64,000 bases of DNA from Eubacteriaceae bacterium (GTDB taxonomy: Bacteria; Bacillota; Clostridia; Peptostreptococcales; Anaerovoracaceae), in NCBI GenBank assembly GCA_022652985.1, contig JALCRY010000003.1:1-64000 (forward strand), read 5' to 3'. Made by a program: the position numbers and the translations under genes. Within the stretch, counting starts at the first letter, position 1, and each line of letters opens with the position of its first letter. Under the pieces are notes generated by a model. It did no database searches and had not been told where the DNA came from. It worked only from the letters and a program-made list of their open reading frames with translations. Shown piece after piece: positions 35,422 to 44,611 of the stretch.

Positions 35422-36825
35422 ATGAGCACAGAAGTTACTATGGATGCTATTGTCGCTCTTGCGAAGAACCGGGGATTTGTTTTCCCCGGCTCTGAGATTT
35501 ACGGAGGATTGGCAAACAGCTGGGATTTCGGACCTTTGGGTGTGGAGTTCTATAACAATATCAAAAAGGCATGGTGGAGAAAATTCGTACAGGAATCAAA
35601 GTACAATGTAGGAATAGACGCCGCGATACTGATGAATCCTAAAACATGGGAAGCATCGGGACATGTCGGAGGGTTCTCGGATCCGCTGATAGACTGCAAA
35701 AATTGCCATTCAAGATTCAGAGCAGACAAACTCATTGAGGAATTCGTACAGAACACAAAAGGCGAGGAAATCATCGTTGACGGCTGGCCAAATGAAAAGC
35801 TGGAAGAATTCATCAGAGAGAACGGAATCACGTGCCCGGACTGCGGAAAAACAGATTTCACGGATATCAGACAGTTCAACCTGATGTACAAGACATATCA
35901 GGGAGTTACCGATGATACCGCATCTCAGATATATCTGAGACCTGAAACAGCTCAGGGAATATTCGTCAATTTCAAAAATGTCCAGAGAACTTCGAGAAAG
36001 AAGCTGCCGTTCGGCATAGCACAGGTCGGCAAAGCATTCAGAAACGAAATCACTCCGGGAAATTTCATCTTCCGTACAAGGGAGTTCGAACAGATGGAGG
36101 TGGAATTCTTCTGCAAACCGGGAACAGACCTCGAGTGGCATGCCTACTGGAAGGATTTCTGCAAAAATTTCCTCCTTTCACTGGGAATGCACGAGGAAAA
36201 CATCAGGCTCAGAGATCACGATCCGGAAGAACTGTCACATTACAGCACGGCGACGACAGATATCGAATATCTCTATCCGTTCGGATGGGGCGAGCTGTGG
36301 GGCATTGCCGACAGAACGGATTTCGATCTTACACAGCACATGAATTTTTCGGGCGAAGATATGAGCTATCTCGAAGCAGATACAAAAGAGAAATACATAC
36401 CTTACTGCATCGAACCGTCGGTCGGGGTAGGAAGGGCTGCGCTGGCATTCCTGCTTGATGCTTACGATCAGGAAACTGTCAAAGATGCCAAGGGCAATGA
36501 TGATACGAGAATAGTGCTTCATCTGCATCCTGCTCTGGCGCCGTATAAGGCAGCGGTGCTCCCGCTTTCCAAGAAGCTTTCGGAGACTGCAGAGCCGATA
36601 TTCGATGAACTGTCGAAGTACTTTAATGTACATTATGACGAAGCGGGTTCGATCGGAAAACGTTACAGAAGAGAAGATGAGGCGGGAACGCCGTTCTCTA
36701 TCTGTGTTGATTTTGACACTGAGAATGACGGGTGTGTTACTATCCGTGACAGGGATACTATGGATCAGGTCAGAGTACCTGTTGCCGAAGTCAGATCTTA
36801 TATCGAGGAAAGACTGGTATTCTAG
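35422..36825 (+). CDS. glyQS: Glycyl-tRNA synthetase, single-chain alpha2 type
   Basis: 467 residues, the length of the archaeal/eukaryal-like bacterial GlyRS rather than the GlyQ/GlyS heterotetramer. Signatures: [24 protein letters not shown] in part at the start, a zinc-like CPDCGK, motif 2 [24 protein letters not shown] in part, and motif 3 [14 protein letters not shown]. Anticodon domain at the end. Charges tRNA-Gly. No T-box leader fits in the 24-base gap before it. Confidence 0.96.
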   Translation: MSTEVTMDAIVALAKNRGFVFPGSEIYGGLANSWDFGPLGVEFYNNIKKAWWRKFVQESKYNVGIDAAILMNPKTWEASGHVGGFSDPLIDCKNCHSRFRADKLIEEFVQNTKGEEIIVDGWPNEKLEEFIRENGITCPDCGKTDFTDIRQFNLMYKTYQGVTDDTASQIYLRPETAQGIFVNFKNVQRTSRKKLPFGIAQVGKAFRNEITPGNFIFRTREFEQMEVEFFCKPGTDLEWHAYWKDFCKNFLLSLGMHEENIRLRDHDPEELSHYSTATTDIEYLYPFGWGELWGIADRTDFDLTQHMNFSGEDMSYLEADTKEKYIPYCIEPSVGVGRAALAFLLDAYDQETVKDAKGNDDTRIVLHLHPALAPYKAAVLPLSKKLSETAEPIFDELSKYFNVHYDEAGSIGKRYRREDEAGTPFSICVDFDTENDGCVTIRDRDTMDQVRVPVAEVRSYIEERLVF

Positions 36826-36839
36826 GAAGACGTGTGGAT

Positions 36840-39470
36840 ATGGACAAGCTTGTTTATTCATTCAACGAAGGTTCAAAAGAAATGACATCTCTGCTGGGCA
36901 GCAAAGGAGCTAACCTGGCAGAGATGAATAAAATAGGCCTGCCGGTGCCGTACGGCATCATAGTTACGACAGAAACATGCAGGCAGTATTATGAGGACGG
37001 AGATGCTGTAGTGTCCGCTGTCGAGGACGCTGTTATGGAGAAAATAGAGGATCTGGAGAAGATCGCCGGAAGGGAATTCGGCGACCCTTCAGATCCGCTT
37101 CTTTTGTCTGTAAGGTCGGGCGCGAAGGTCACGATGCCGGGAATGATGCCGACTATTCTTGATCTGGGGCTTAACGATGAGACTGTCAACGGACTGGCGC
37201 GGACATTCGGCGACAGCAAGATGGCCTATGACTGTTACCGCAGATTTATCAGGACTTACAGCCGAGTGGTCATGGGGATCGACCGGTCCGAATTTGATGC
37301 CGTGCTGAATGCATTACTGCAGAGCAGGGGTCTTTCCTATGTCGTGGATCTCGATACCGCCGGTATGAAGGATGTTGTGCATGCATATAAAAGACTTGTT
37401 CTGGCGAAGACCGGAAAGGAATTTCCTCAGAGCACCAGAACGCAGCTGAGAAGCGCCGTGAAGGGTCTTTTTGATTCGTGGTACAGCGAAAAAGCTATGC
37501 TTTACAGGAGGCTGCACAGCATTCCATCGGACATGGGAACGGCAGTGACTATACAGAGGATGGTATACGGAAATCTGGGAGCAAATTCCGGCACCGGCGC
37601 CGTCTTTACGAGGAGCCCGATCACGGGCGATAAAAAACTGTTCGGGGAATTTCTCACACAGGCACAGGGCGAGGACCTGGTGTCCGGACTGCGGACGCCT
37701 GAACCGATCGAGAAGATGGCTGAAGTGTTCCCGGGGATATATAAAAATTTCATTAAAATAGTCGATCTTCTGGAAAAGCATTACACCGATATGCAGGATG
37801 TTGAGTTTACCGTTGAAAACGGCAGATTGTATATCATGCAGACAAAATCGGCCAAGAGGACCGCTGTTTCCGCTGTGAAGATCGCCGTAGACATGGTCGA
37901 CGAAGGACTCATTTCGAAAGATACGGCTATAACCAGAGTCGATCCTATGCAGATAGGACAGCTGCTGGAAAAGACTTTTGTAAAGATGGAAATCGCCAAT
38001 ACGCTCCCGCTGACAAAGGGTCTGCCTTCTTCGCCGGGCGCCGCCTGCGGGGAAATCTGTTTCTCGTCGTTCGACGCGCAGGCAAGAGTTGCTGAGGGAC
38101 GGAAAGTGATCCTCATCAGACAGGAAACTTCACCTGAGGATCTTGCCGGCATGGTCGTGTCGGAAGGAATACTTACCGAACGCGGAGGCATGACATCTCA
38201 TGCCGCCATGATTGCCAGAGGCATGGGCAAGAGTTGTATTTCAGGTGCGAATATCAGAGTAAATGAAAAAGAGAAGCTTATGATGATAGCGGGCGAGCTT
38301 TTCCGTGAGGGCGATATCATATCGATAGACGGTACTACGGGTTTAGTTTACAGAGGCAGGCACAGAATAGAGCAGCCTAAACTGACAGGCGATATCGAAA
38401 CGATCATGGAGTGGGCTGACAAAGTACGGGACATCAAGATCAGAGCGAACGTCGATACCGCCAAGGACGCTGAACAGGCGCTGCAGTTCGGAGCTGAAGG
38501 GATCGGCCTGTGCAGGACCGAAAGAATGTTCCTCGAAGACGATAAAATGCCGCTGATCGCGAAGGTGCTGATAGCCGACAGTCAGAACGAAAGACGAGCG
38601 GTACTGGATGAGCTTTACGGCTGCCAGAAAGAAAAATTCATTGAACTTTTCAGAGTGATGAAAGAAAGGCCTGTTACGATCAGACTACTCGATCCGCCTT
38701 TCCATGAGTTCTTCCCGCAGACGGAAGAAGAAATCACTGCGCTTGCTGATGAGCTCGGCATGAACAGAGATGCGGTCAGAACGAAGATCAGAATGAGGCA
38801 CGAGTTCAATCCTATGCTGGGAGAACGCGGTGTCAGGATCGCAGTCGAGTACCCTGAAATAGCGGAAATGCAGACACATGCTGCTGCGGAAGCAGTAATA
38901 GAAGTCCAGGATGAGCTGGGAATACAGATCGTGCCTGAAATACTCGTACCGCTGATCAGCATGAGCGAGGAGTTCAAGTATACGCGCAGAGTGATCGACA
39001 ATACGATAGAAACGGTTTTTGAGAAAACCGGCAAAAAGTTCAGATACAAAGTCGGAGCTATGATAGAAGTTCCGAGAGCTGCGCTTGTCGCGGACAGGAT
39101 CGCCGAAAAAGCCGATTTCTTCTCCTTCGGGACCAATGATCTTACTCAGATGACATTTGGATTTTCCCGTGACGATACAAACCATATCATACAGGAGTAC
39201 CGAGAAAAAATGATAATGGATTTCGATCCGTTCAAAATACTCGACAGTTCCGGAGTCGGACGCCTTATTAGAAGCGCGGTCAAGATGGGAAGAGATGCGA
39301 AAAGCAATCTCGATCTCGGCCTTTGCGGCAACCATGCCGGCAGTCCGGAAACGATAGCTTTCTGCACGAAACTGGGGTTTGATTATGTATCATGCTCCAC
39401 CTATACCGTACCCGCCGCAAGACTGTCGGCCGGACAGGCTGCAGTTCGTATGAAAAACGAAATGAAATAA
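36840..39470 (+). CDS. ppdK: Pyruvate, phosphate dikinase
   Basis: 876 residues, full length. ATP-grasp N-terminal domain (GSKGANLAEMNKIGLPVP; RSGAKVTMPGMMPTILDLGL), phosphohistidine domain with GGMTSHAAMIARGMGK holding the transferred His, and PEP/pyruvate TIM barrel ending in CGNHAGSPETIAF. The canonical last block is CGEHGGDP; the catalytic Cys is kept but Glu, Gly and Asp nearby are Asn, Ala and Ser. It interconverts pyruvate + ATP + Pi and PEP + AMP + PPi, in anaerobes often to gain ATP from PEP. ATG 36840 has AGGAAG ten bases away; GTG 36834 is the alternative. Confidence 0.95.
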   Translation: MDKLVYSFNEGSKEMTSLLGSKGANLAEMNKIGLPVPYGIIVTTETCRQYYEDGDAVVSAVEDAVMEKIEDLEKIAGREFGDPSDPLLLSVRSGAKVTMPGMMPTILDLGLNDETVNGLARTFGDSKMAYDCYRRFIRTYSRVVMGIDRSEFDAVLNALLQSRGLSYVVDLDTAGMKDVVHAYKRLVLAKTGKEFPQSTRTQLRSAVKGLFDSWYSEKAMLYRRLHSIPSDMGTAVTIQRMVYGNLGANSGTGAVFTRSPITGDKKLFGEFLTQAQGEDLVSGLRTPEPIEKMAEVFPGIYKNFIKIVDLLEKHYTDMQDVEFTVENGRLYIMQTKSAKRTAVSAVKIAVDMVDEGLISKDTAITRVDPMQIGQLLEKTFVKMEIANTLPLTKGLPSSPGAACGEICFSSFDAQARVAEGRKVILIRQETSPEDLAGMVVSEGILTERGGMTSHAAMIARGMGKSCISGANIRVNEKEKLMMIAGELFREGDIISIDGTTGLVYRGRHRIEQPKLTGDIETIMEWADKVRDIKIRANVDTAKDAEQALQFGAEGIGLCRTERMFLEDDKMPLIAKVLIADSQNERRAVLDELYGCQKEKFIELFRVMKERPVTIRLLDPPFHEFFPQTEEEITALADELGMNRDAVRTKIRMRHEFNPMLGERGVRIAVEYPEIAEMQTHAAAEAVIEVQDELGIQIVPEILVPLISMSEEFKYTRRVIDNTIETVFEKTGKKFRYKVGAMIEVPRAALVADRIAEKADFFSFGTNDLTQMTFGFSRDDTNHIIQEYREKMIMDFDPFKILDSSGVGRLIRSAVKMGRDAKSNLDLGLCGNHAGSPETIAFCTKLGFDYVSCSTYTVPAARLSAGQAAVRMKNEMK

Positions 39471-39485
39471 TAAGATCATATCAGA

Positions 39486-39545
39486 GAGCTGACGCATTGA
39501 AGGAAAACATCCTGCGGTGCGCAGCTCCCTTTTTTCATGGCCGAT
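39486..39545 (+). terminator. Probable terminator after ppdK
   Basis: GAGCTG-A-CGC (39486-39495) pairs with GCGCAGCTC (39529-39537) with one bulged A; an inner AGGA/TCCT hairpin fills the loop; T run at 39540-39545. The remaining 100 bases up to the next promoter hold nothing I recognise. Confidence 0.6.
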
Positions 39546-39645
39546 TTTTGCGCCTGATTTGTCAGGCTGATTTGTCGACTGGTTTCTGCATCTGAAAAGT
39601 CGGGTTGCAGCAGCACGTAATAATATGAAAAAGCGAATATCCCAG

Positions 39646-39674
39646 TTGACAAAATATGGAAATTAGCATATCAT
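39646..39674 (+). promoter_or_regulatory. Promoter of the TadZ-like gene
   Basis: Perfect TTGACA (39646-39651), 17 bases, TATCAT (39669-39674). The start codon follows 44 bases later with AGGAGG upstream. Confidence 0.8.
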
Positions 39675-39717
39675 TAATGTAAATATATGGTAATTACAGG
39701 CTTAACAGGAGGTTTAG

Positions 39718-40851
39718 ATGGAAAAGATAAAACTTGCGCTTGTTGCTGAAGATATAGATTACGCTATGGCGCTGTCCGAATCGCTGATGTCGATTCAGGC
39801 ACGGTTTTCGGTAGAGTTGTTCGATCCGGATGATCATATCGATTTCACTGCCTGCGGTGCGGATCTCATAATATTCGATCACCCGGGAACAGGAAGGCCC
39901 GATGATCATATCGAACTGGTCGCGAAAGAATCTCAGGCTGACCGGAACCATTTCAGGTTTTTTAAATACGGCAGCTCGAAGATCCTGGCAAATGAGATAC
40001 TTTTTGTTTACGGTGCTGTCCGGGGGAGGAATGTTATTATCCCTGAAAAGACGGGAGTGAAGATGTATGCTTTCGTTTCAGCCAGAGGAGGTGTAGGATG
40101 CACATCTGTCGCCGTTGCATATGCGCAGGAATCTGTGAGATTCAGAGGGCGGAAAGTACTTTACCTTTCACTTGAAGATATAGAATCGACGGAACAATAC
40201 ATGTACGCAGAAGAAGGCAAGGGCATTACAGAGTTCCTTTACTACCTTTTCAGCGGCAGAGAACATATCTGTTCGTGCATCGAGGATTTTGTCTGCTCTG
40301 ACGAATACGGCACAGAAGCTTTCCGGCCGGGAAAAGGACTGAACCCGCTCAGGAATCTTACAGCAGAAGAATTCGACAAATTCCTCGACTTTCTGATCAT
40401 GTGCGGCAGATATATGATCATAGCGGTCGATATCGGAAATTCGCTGAATCAGCTCAGCATGAGGGCTGTTGACAGGAGCAACACGATATGCTGCATCTCC
40501 GCCGACCGGGCAGGACGCCGTGAAGACCCCGGCGAATTGTGGCTGCTCGAAGGCAGTAATGATCTCGTGTCGGAGGAGAACGAGGAATATGAGGAAACAG
40601 CGGCTGCCGACTGCCGGCAGGAGTCGTATGAACGGTATCTGAAATACAGGATAGGTGAGGATGTACTGGAAAAGTCGGTCACTGTAAAAAATCTCTGCGG
40701 AGCCGGCGAAGAGGCCTGCGGCAAGGGGACAGTCAGTATCGAGAACGATCCTGCGAGTTTTACTGCACACAGGGGCCGGACAAGGATATCGATCGATAAA
40801 AGTTTTGGACTGGGCATAAAGGAACTGGCAGACGAAATGGAACCGATATGA
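39718..40851 (+). CDS. TadZ/CpaE-like protein of the Tad pilus system
   Basis: 377 residues. The first 105 look like an atypical receiver domain (LALVAEDIDYAMALSESL, ADLIIFDHPG), and the rest is a MinD/ParA-like ATPase domain starting MYAFVSARGGVGCTSVAVAY. The P-loop departs from KGGxGKT: the leading Lys is Arg123 and the second is Cys128, so nucleotide hydrolysis is doubtful. TadZ proteins place the Tad machinery at the cell pole. The C-terminal 100 residues match nothing I know. TadA and the rest of the locus start 3.7 kb downstream, so the assignment rests on fold features and neighbourhood. Confidence 0.7.
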   Translation: MEKIKLALVAEDIDYAMALSESLMSIQARFSVELFDPDDHIDFTACGADLIIFDHPGTGRPDDHIELVAKESQADRNHFRFFKYGSSKILANEILFVYGAVRGRNVIIPEKTGVKMYAFVSARGGVGCTSVAVAYAQESVRFRGRKVLYLSLEDIESTEQYMYAEEGKGITEFLYYLFSGREHICSCIEDFVCSDEYGTEAFRPGKGLNPLRNLTAEEFDKFLDFLIMCGRYMIIAVDIGNSLNQLSMRAVDRSNTICCISADRAGRREDPGELWLLEGSNDLVSEENEEYEETAAADCRQESYERYLKYRIGEDVLEKSVTVKNLCGAGEEACGKGTVSIENDPASFTAHRGRTRISIDKSFGLGIKELADEMEPI

Positions 40852-40857
40852 TATAAT
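40849..40857 (+). promoter_or_regulatory. Extended -10 promoter directly before the antiporter gene
   Basis: TGATATAAT (40849-40857) is an ideal TGn-extended -10 box. Six bases separate it from the ATG at 40864, so the first transcribed base should fall on or next to the start codon. Confidence 0.6.
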
Positions 40858-40863
40858 ATTCTC

Positions 40864-43167
40864 ATGGAACATTTAGACCCTTTGATAATCGATCTCGCCA
40901 TGATAATGGTGACAGCTGGAATAGTTACTCTTGTGTTCAAGAAGATCAATATGCCGGTCGTGCTCGGCTATATTATTGCGGGGTTTTTGATAGGACCGCA
41001 TTTCCCGTGGTTCCCTTCTGTTTCCAGTATTTCGAGCATAAATATCTGGGCAAACATCGGCATTATTTTCCTTATGTTCGCGCTCGGTCTGGAGTTCTCC
41101 TTCAAGAAGATAGCAGACATGGGGGCAGGACCGATAATAACCTCGCTGACAGTTGTCATATGTATGGTTTTTGTCGGTTTCGGCGTCGGCGTACTGATGG
41201 GATGGTCGAGGATGGACAGTATCTTCCTCGGCGGCATGCTGTCGATGTCTTCCACAATGATCATATTAAAGGCTTTTGAAGAATACGATATCAAGAATGA
41301 AAAGTCGTCGCAGATAATCCTCGGGGCGCTTGTTATCGAGGATATCTGCGGTATTTTTATGATGATAATTCTTTCCACGATATCAGTGGGGAACAATGTT
41401 TCGGGGATACAGATGATTGCCGAAATAGGCAAGCTGATGCTGTTCCTGGTGATCTGGCTGGCAGCCGGGATATTCATAATACCGACATTCCTCAATAAAG
41501 TAAAGAAACTCATGAATGATGAAACGGCTATAATCGTTTCGCTGGGGATATGCCTGATGATGGTAGTGATCGCGGATAAAATAGGCTTTTCGTCTGCTCT
41601 GGGCGCGTTTCTCGCCGGCTCGATCATCGCGGGTACAGTTTCCGCGGAAAGGATCGAAGGCCTGGTGTCGCCGGTCAAGAATATGTTCGGTGCGATATTC
41701 TTCGTATCGGTCGGCATGCTCGTTCTGCCGGAAATGCTTCTCGAATACTGGCTGCAGATATTGATCCTGACTGTGGTGACGATTTTCGGCCAGATGATTT
41801 TTGCCAGCATCGGGATGCTGCTGGCGGGACAGGATATGCATACTGCTTTTACCGGCGGTTCGGCCATGGTACAGATCGGCGAGTTCTCTTTCATTCTGGC
41901 GACTCTCGGGCAGTCTCTGGGCGTTATCAGCAGCTTCCTCTATCCGATCATCGTATGCGTATCGGTCATTACTATATTCACGACGCCGATATTTATTAAA
42001 TCATCCGAAAGGATATACAGGATCGCGCTGAAAGTAGTACCGGCGAAGCTGCAGGATGCAATCGCAAGGAATGCGTCCGAAGCGCCGGCAAATCCGGAGA
42101 AGGATAACGACTGGAATAGGTATCTGAAAAAGTATATGACAAGGACGCTGATATGCGGCGCCGCCCTGTATTTCATATATTTCACCGGGGCTAATTTCCT
42201 CGGCATCATGAGCAGGGTCATCGGCAACGAAATAACTCCTGCGGTCGAGACAATTGTCGTGCTGGTGGTTATGATCGTTCCGATATCAGTGATGCTTTCG
42301 GGCAGAGGACATCTTTACACCAAGCTGTGGCTGAAGAACCCTGCGAACAGGATACCGCTGATGACGCTGAGAATACTGAGGAGCATGATCGCGCTGTTCT
42401 TTGTGGGCATTACTATAAAACATTTTCTCGGAACATCCTTTGTGATCATGGCGCTGCCGATACTGATACTTTTTATAGTAATAGTCAGGACGGATTATAT
42501 GCGCGGAAGGTCTATCAAGCTCGAGGCGCGTTTCATTGCGAACATCAACGAAAGGGTGCTTCACATGCGCAAGGCGGATCATACCAGTACGGGCAGACAT
42601 GTCTGGCTGGGAGACAAGCTGTTTGTGACGGAGTTCACGATGTCGCACTGCTGCCGCGGGTATGCCATTTCGGATGTGTTCGACAACCGCTTTTTCGATG
42701 TGATGATCATGAAGATAATACGCGGCGGACAGCATATCAATATGCCGGGGCCGGACCAGATGATCGTGGACGGCGACAGGCTGCAGGCCGTGAGCAGCAG
42801 GGATCAGCTGGAAGCATTCGTTATCATGCTGGAAAAACAGGAACATCTGACGACGCCGGGACGCCTTGTGCCGCTGCGCGAATATATGACAATGGAAACT
42901 CTGGAACACGTAGCGCCTGAAAATCAGATAATGTGCGTTGCCGTACCGGTCAAGAAGGAATATTTCTTTACAGACAAGACTATCAAATCATCGGGATTCA
43001 GAAACAGATACAAAGGATTCATTGTCGGACTGGAAAGAAATAATCTGCCGATAATAGATCCCAGCATAAATACAATCATAGAAAAAGGTGATATAATGTG
43101 GGTATTGGGAACAGCCGAAATGGCGGAGATGATGCTGGAGGACGGATTACTGGACGAAACTTTATAA
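40864..43167 (+). CDS. KefB-like cation:proton antiporter with TrkA-C domains
   Basis: 767 residues. Residues 1-390 are the CPA2 Na+/H+ exchanger fold (about 12 helices; MPVVLGYIIAGFLIGPHFPW, FALGLEFSFKK, GAFLAGSIIAGTVSAERIE). Residues 430-540 add four or so further helices. The cytoplasmic end has two RCK_C/TrkA-C-like stretches (DQMIVDGDRLQAVSS and NTIIEKGDIMWVLG), but no NAD-binding TrkA-N domain. Expected to exchange K+ or Na+ for protons. There is no ribosome-binding site before the ATG; instead a -10 box ends six bases upstream. The upstream stop is 12 bases away, so reinitiation is the alternative. Confidence 0.9.
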   Translation: MEHLDPLIIDLAMIMVTAGIVTLVFKKINMPVVLGYIIAGFLIGPHFPWFPSVSSISSINIWANIGIIFLMFALGLEFSFKKIADMGAGPIITSLTVVICMVFVGFGVGVLMGWSRMDSIFLGGMLSMSSTMIILKAFEEYDIKNEKSSQIILGALVIEDICGIFMMIILSTISVGNNVSGIQMIAEIGKLMLFLVIWLAAGIFIIPTFLNKVKKLMNDETAIIVSLGICLMMVVIADKIGFSSALGAFLAGSIIAGTVSAERIEGLVSPVKNMFGAIFFVSVGMLVLPEMLLEYWLQILILTVVTIFGQMIFASIGMLLAGQDMHTAFTGGSAMVQIGEFSFILATLGQSLGVISSFLYPIIVCVSVITIFTTPIFIKSSERIYRIALKVVPAKLQDAIARNASEAPANPEKDNDWNRYLKKYMTRTLICGAALYFIYFTGANFLGIMSRVIGNEITPAVETIVVLVVMIVPISVMLSGRGHLYTKLWLKNPANRIPLMTLRILRSMIALFFVGITIKHFLGTSFVIMALPILILFIVIVRTDYMRGRSIKLEARFIANINERVLHMRKADHTSTGRHVWLGDKLFVTEFTMSHCCRGYAISDVFDNRFFDVMIMKIIRGGQHINMPGPDQMIVDGDRLQAVSSRDQLEAFVIMLEKQEHLTTPGRLVPLREYMTMETLEHVAPENQIMCVAVPVKKEYFFTDKTIKSSGFRNRYKGFIVGLERNNLPIIDPSINTIIEKGDIMWVLGTAEMAEMMLEDGLLDETL

Positions 43168-43222
43168 CATAGTATGTCAGATCAATATTTCTTTTAATAT
43201 TTTTACGATAAGAGGTGGAAAC

Positions 43223-44503
43223 ATGAAAAAAGGAGATCTAAAATACGATGCTTTCGTAAGTATTCTTAACGAAGAGCTCGTACCTGCGATGGGATGTACG
43301 GAGCCGATTTCGCTGGCATTCGTTGCGGCAAAGGCAAGAGAAGTTCTCGGATGCCTGCCTGACAGCGTTGAAGTAGGCGGAAGCGGCAGTATAATCAAAA
43401 ACGTTAAGAGCGTTATTGTGCCCCACACCGGAGGGATGAAGGGCATGGAAGCAGCCGCGGCGATAGGCATAGTTGCCGGCAAGTCGGACCGCGAGCTGGA
43501 AGTTATTGCGGATGTATCAGAGGAACAGATAAAGGAGATGCGTGATTTCCTTGACACTGTACCGATAAAAGTTTATCACCAGAACAGCGGACTTGTTTTT
43601 GACATTGTGGTAAAAGTATCTAAAGGAGATTCTTATGCCGTCGTCAGGGCGGCCAACAATCATACGAATATTGTTCATATAGAAAGAGACGGAGAGGTCC
43701 TTCTGGATCGCGATCCTATGGCAGAGGGAAGCGAACAGCAGACAGACAGATCGCTCCTCAGCATGAAAGACATCTGGGAATTCATCAACGACGTCGATCT
43801 TGATGATATCAGAACTGTACTGGAAACACAGATAAAATATAATACTGCTATTGCTCAGGAAGGCATGGACGGCAACTGGGGTGCGAATATCGGCAAGACA
43901 CTGATCAAGACATATGGAAACGATGTCAGGACCAGGGCCAAGGCATACGCCGCGGCGGGGTCAGATGCGAGAATGAGCGGCTGCGAACTCCCTGTTGTCA
44001 TAAACTCGGGCAGCGGAAACCAGGGCATTACTGTAACGATGCCGGTGGTGGTATACGCAGAAGAACTGCATAAAACAGAGGAAGAAAAACTGAGGGCACT
44101 TGCACTGGCAAATCTGGTTTCAGTTCATATAAAGACACCGATCGGCGTCCTGTCGGCATACTGCGGTGCGGTCAGCGCCGGCGCCGGCGCGGGTGCGGGA
44201 GTAGCATATCTGCTCGATAAGGATTACGAAGAGGTATGCTCAGCGGTCAATAATGCCATATCCGCGATATCCGGTATTGTCTGCGACGGAGCGAAGGCTT
44301 CGTGCGCCATGAAGATCGTCAACGGCATCGAGGCCGGTATTTTCGGAGCCGACATGCATAAGAACGGTCAGGATTTCGTATCGGGAGACGGTATTGTGGG
44401 AACTGACATCGAACAGACTATCGCCAATGTAGGCAAGCTCGGCAAAGAAGGAATGGAAGGGACCAACGAAGAAATAATTGAAATCATGGTAGGCGGAAAA
44501 TAA
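43223..44503 (+). CDS. L-cysteine desulfidase family protein (CyuA/UPF0597)
   Basis: 426 residues, full length. The early block PAMGCTEPISLAFVAAKA, the glycine-rich GSGNQGITVTMPV and the cysteine-bearing SAYCGAVSAGAGAGAG and GIVCDGAKASCAMK define the family related to the iron-sulphur serine dehydratase alpha chain; the cysteines probably hold a [4Fe-4S] cluster. Characterised members break cysteine into pyruvate, ammonia and sulphide. RBS AGAGGTGG. It sits alone between the antiporter and the Tad operon, followed by a terminator. Confidence 0.88.
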   Translation: MKKGDLKYDAFVSILNEELVPAMGCTEPISLAFVAAKAREVLGCLPDSVEVGGSGSIIKNVKSVIVPHTGGMKGMEAAAAIGIVAGKSDRELEVIADVSEEQIKEMRDFLDTVPIKVYHQNSGLVFDIVVKVSKGDSYAVVRAANNHTNIVHIERDGEVLLDRDPMAEGSEQQTDRSLLSMKDIWEFINDVDLDDIRTVLETQIKYNTAIAQEGMDGNWGANIGKTLIKTYGNDVRTRAKAYAAAGSDARMSGCELPVVINSGSGNQGITVTMPVVVYAEELHKTEEEKLRALALANLVSVHIKTPIGVLSAYCGAVSAGAGAGAGVAYLLDKDYEEVCSAVNNAISAISGIVCDGAKASCAMKIVNGIEAGIFGADMHKNGQDFVSGDGIVGTDIEQTIANVGKLGKEGMEGTNEEIIEIMVGGK

Positions 44504-44520
44504 TTACCATAAATTTACAA

Positions 44521-44551
44521 AAAGCGCTTGCGTTATTACGCAGGCGCTTTT
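44521..44551 (+). terminator. Rho-independent terminator after the desulfidase gene
   Basis: AGCGCTTGCGT (44523-44533) pairs with ACGCAGGCGCT (44538-44548), one wobble pair, four-base loop, flanked by AAA and TTTT. Confidence 0.9.
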
Positions 44552-44556
44552 ATAAT
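44528..44556 (+). promoter_or_regulatory. Possible promoter of the tad operon, overlapping the terminator
   Basis: TTGCGT (44528-44533), 17 bases, perfect TATAAT (44551-44556). The -35 box lies in the 5' arm of the terminator and the -10 starts in its T tract. TadA starts 55 bases later. Confidence 0.55.
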
Positions 44557-44611
44557 GGACTAAACGTAATGGAAATATATGGTAATAATGATAAATCAAG
44601 GAAACGATGTG

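Noticed and set aside
40968-41894. 308-codon open frame on the minus strand
   Set aside because: Complement of the antiporter's membrane part, which yields long Ile/Ser/Pro shadow frames.
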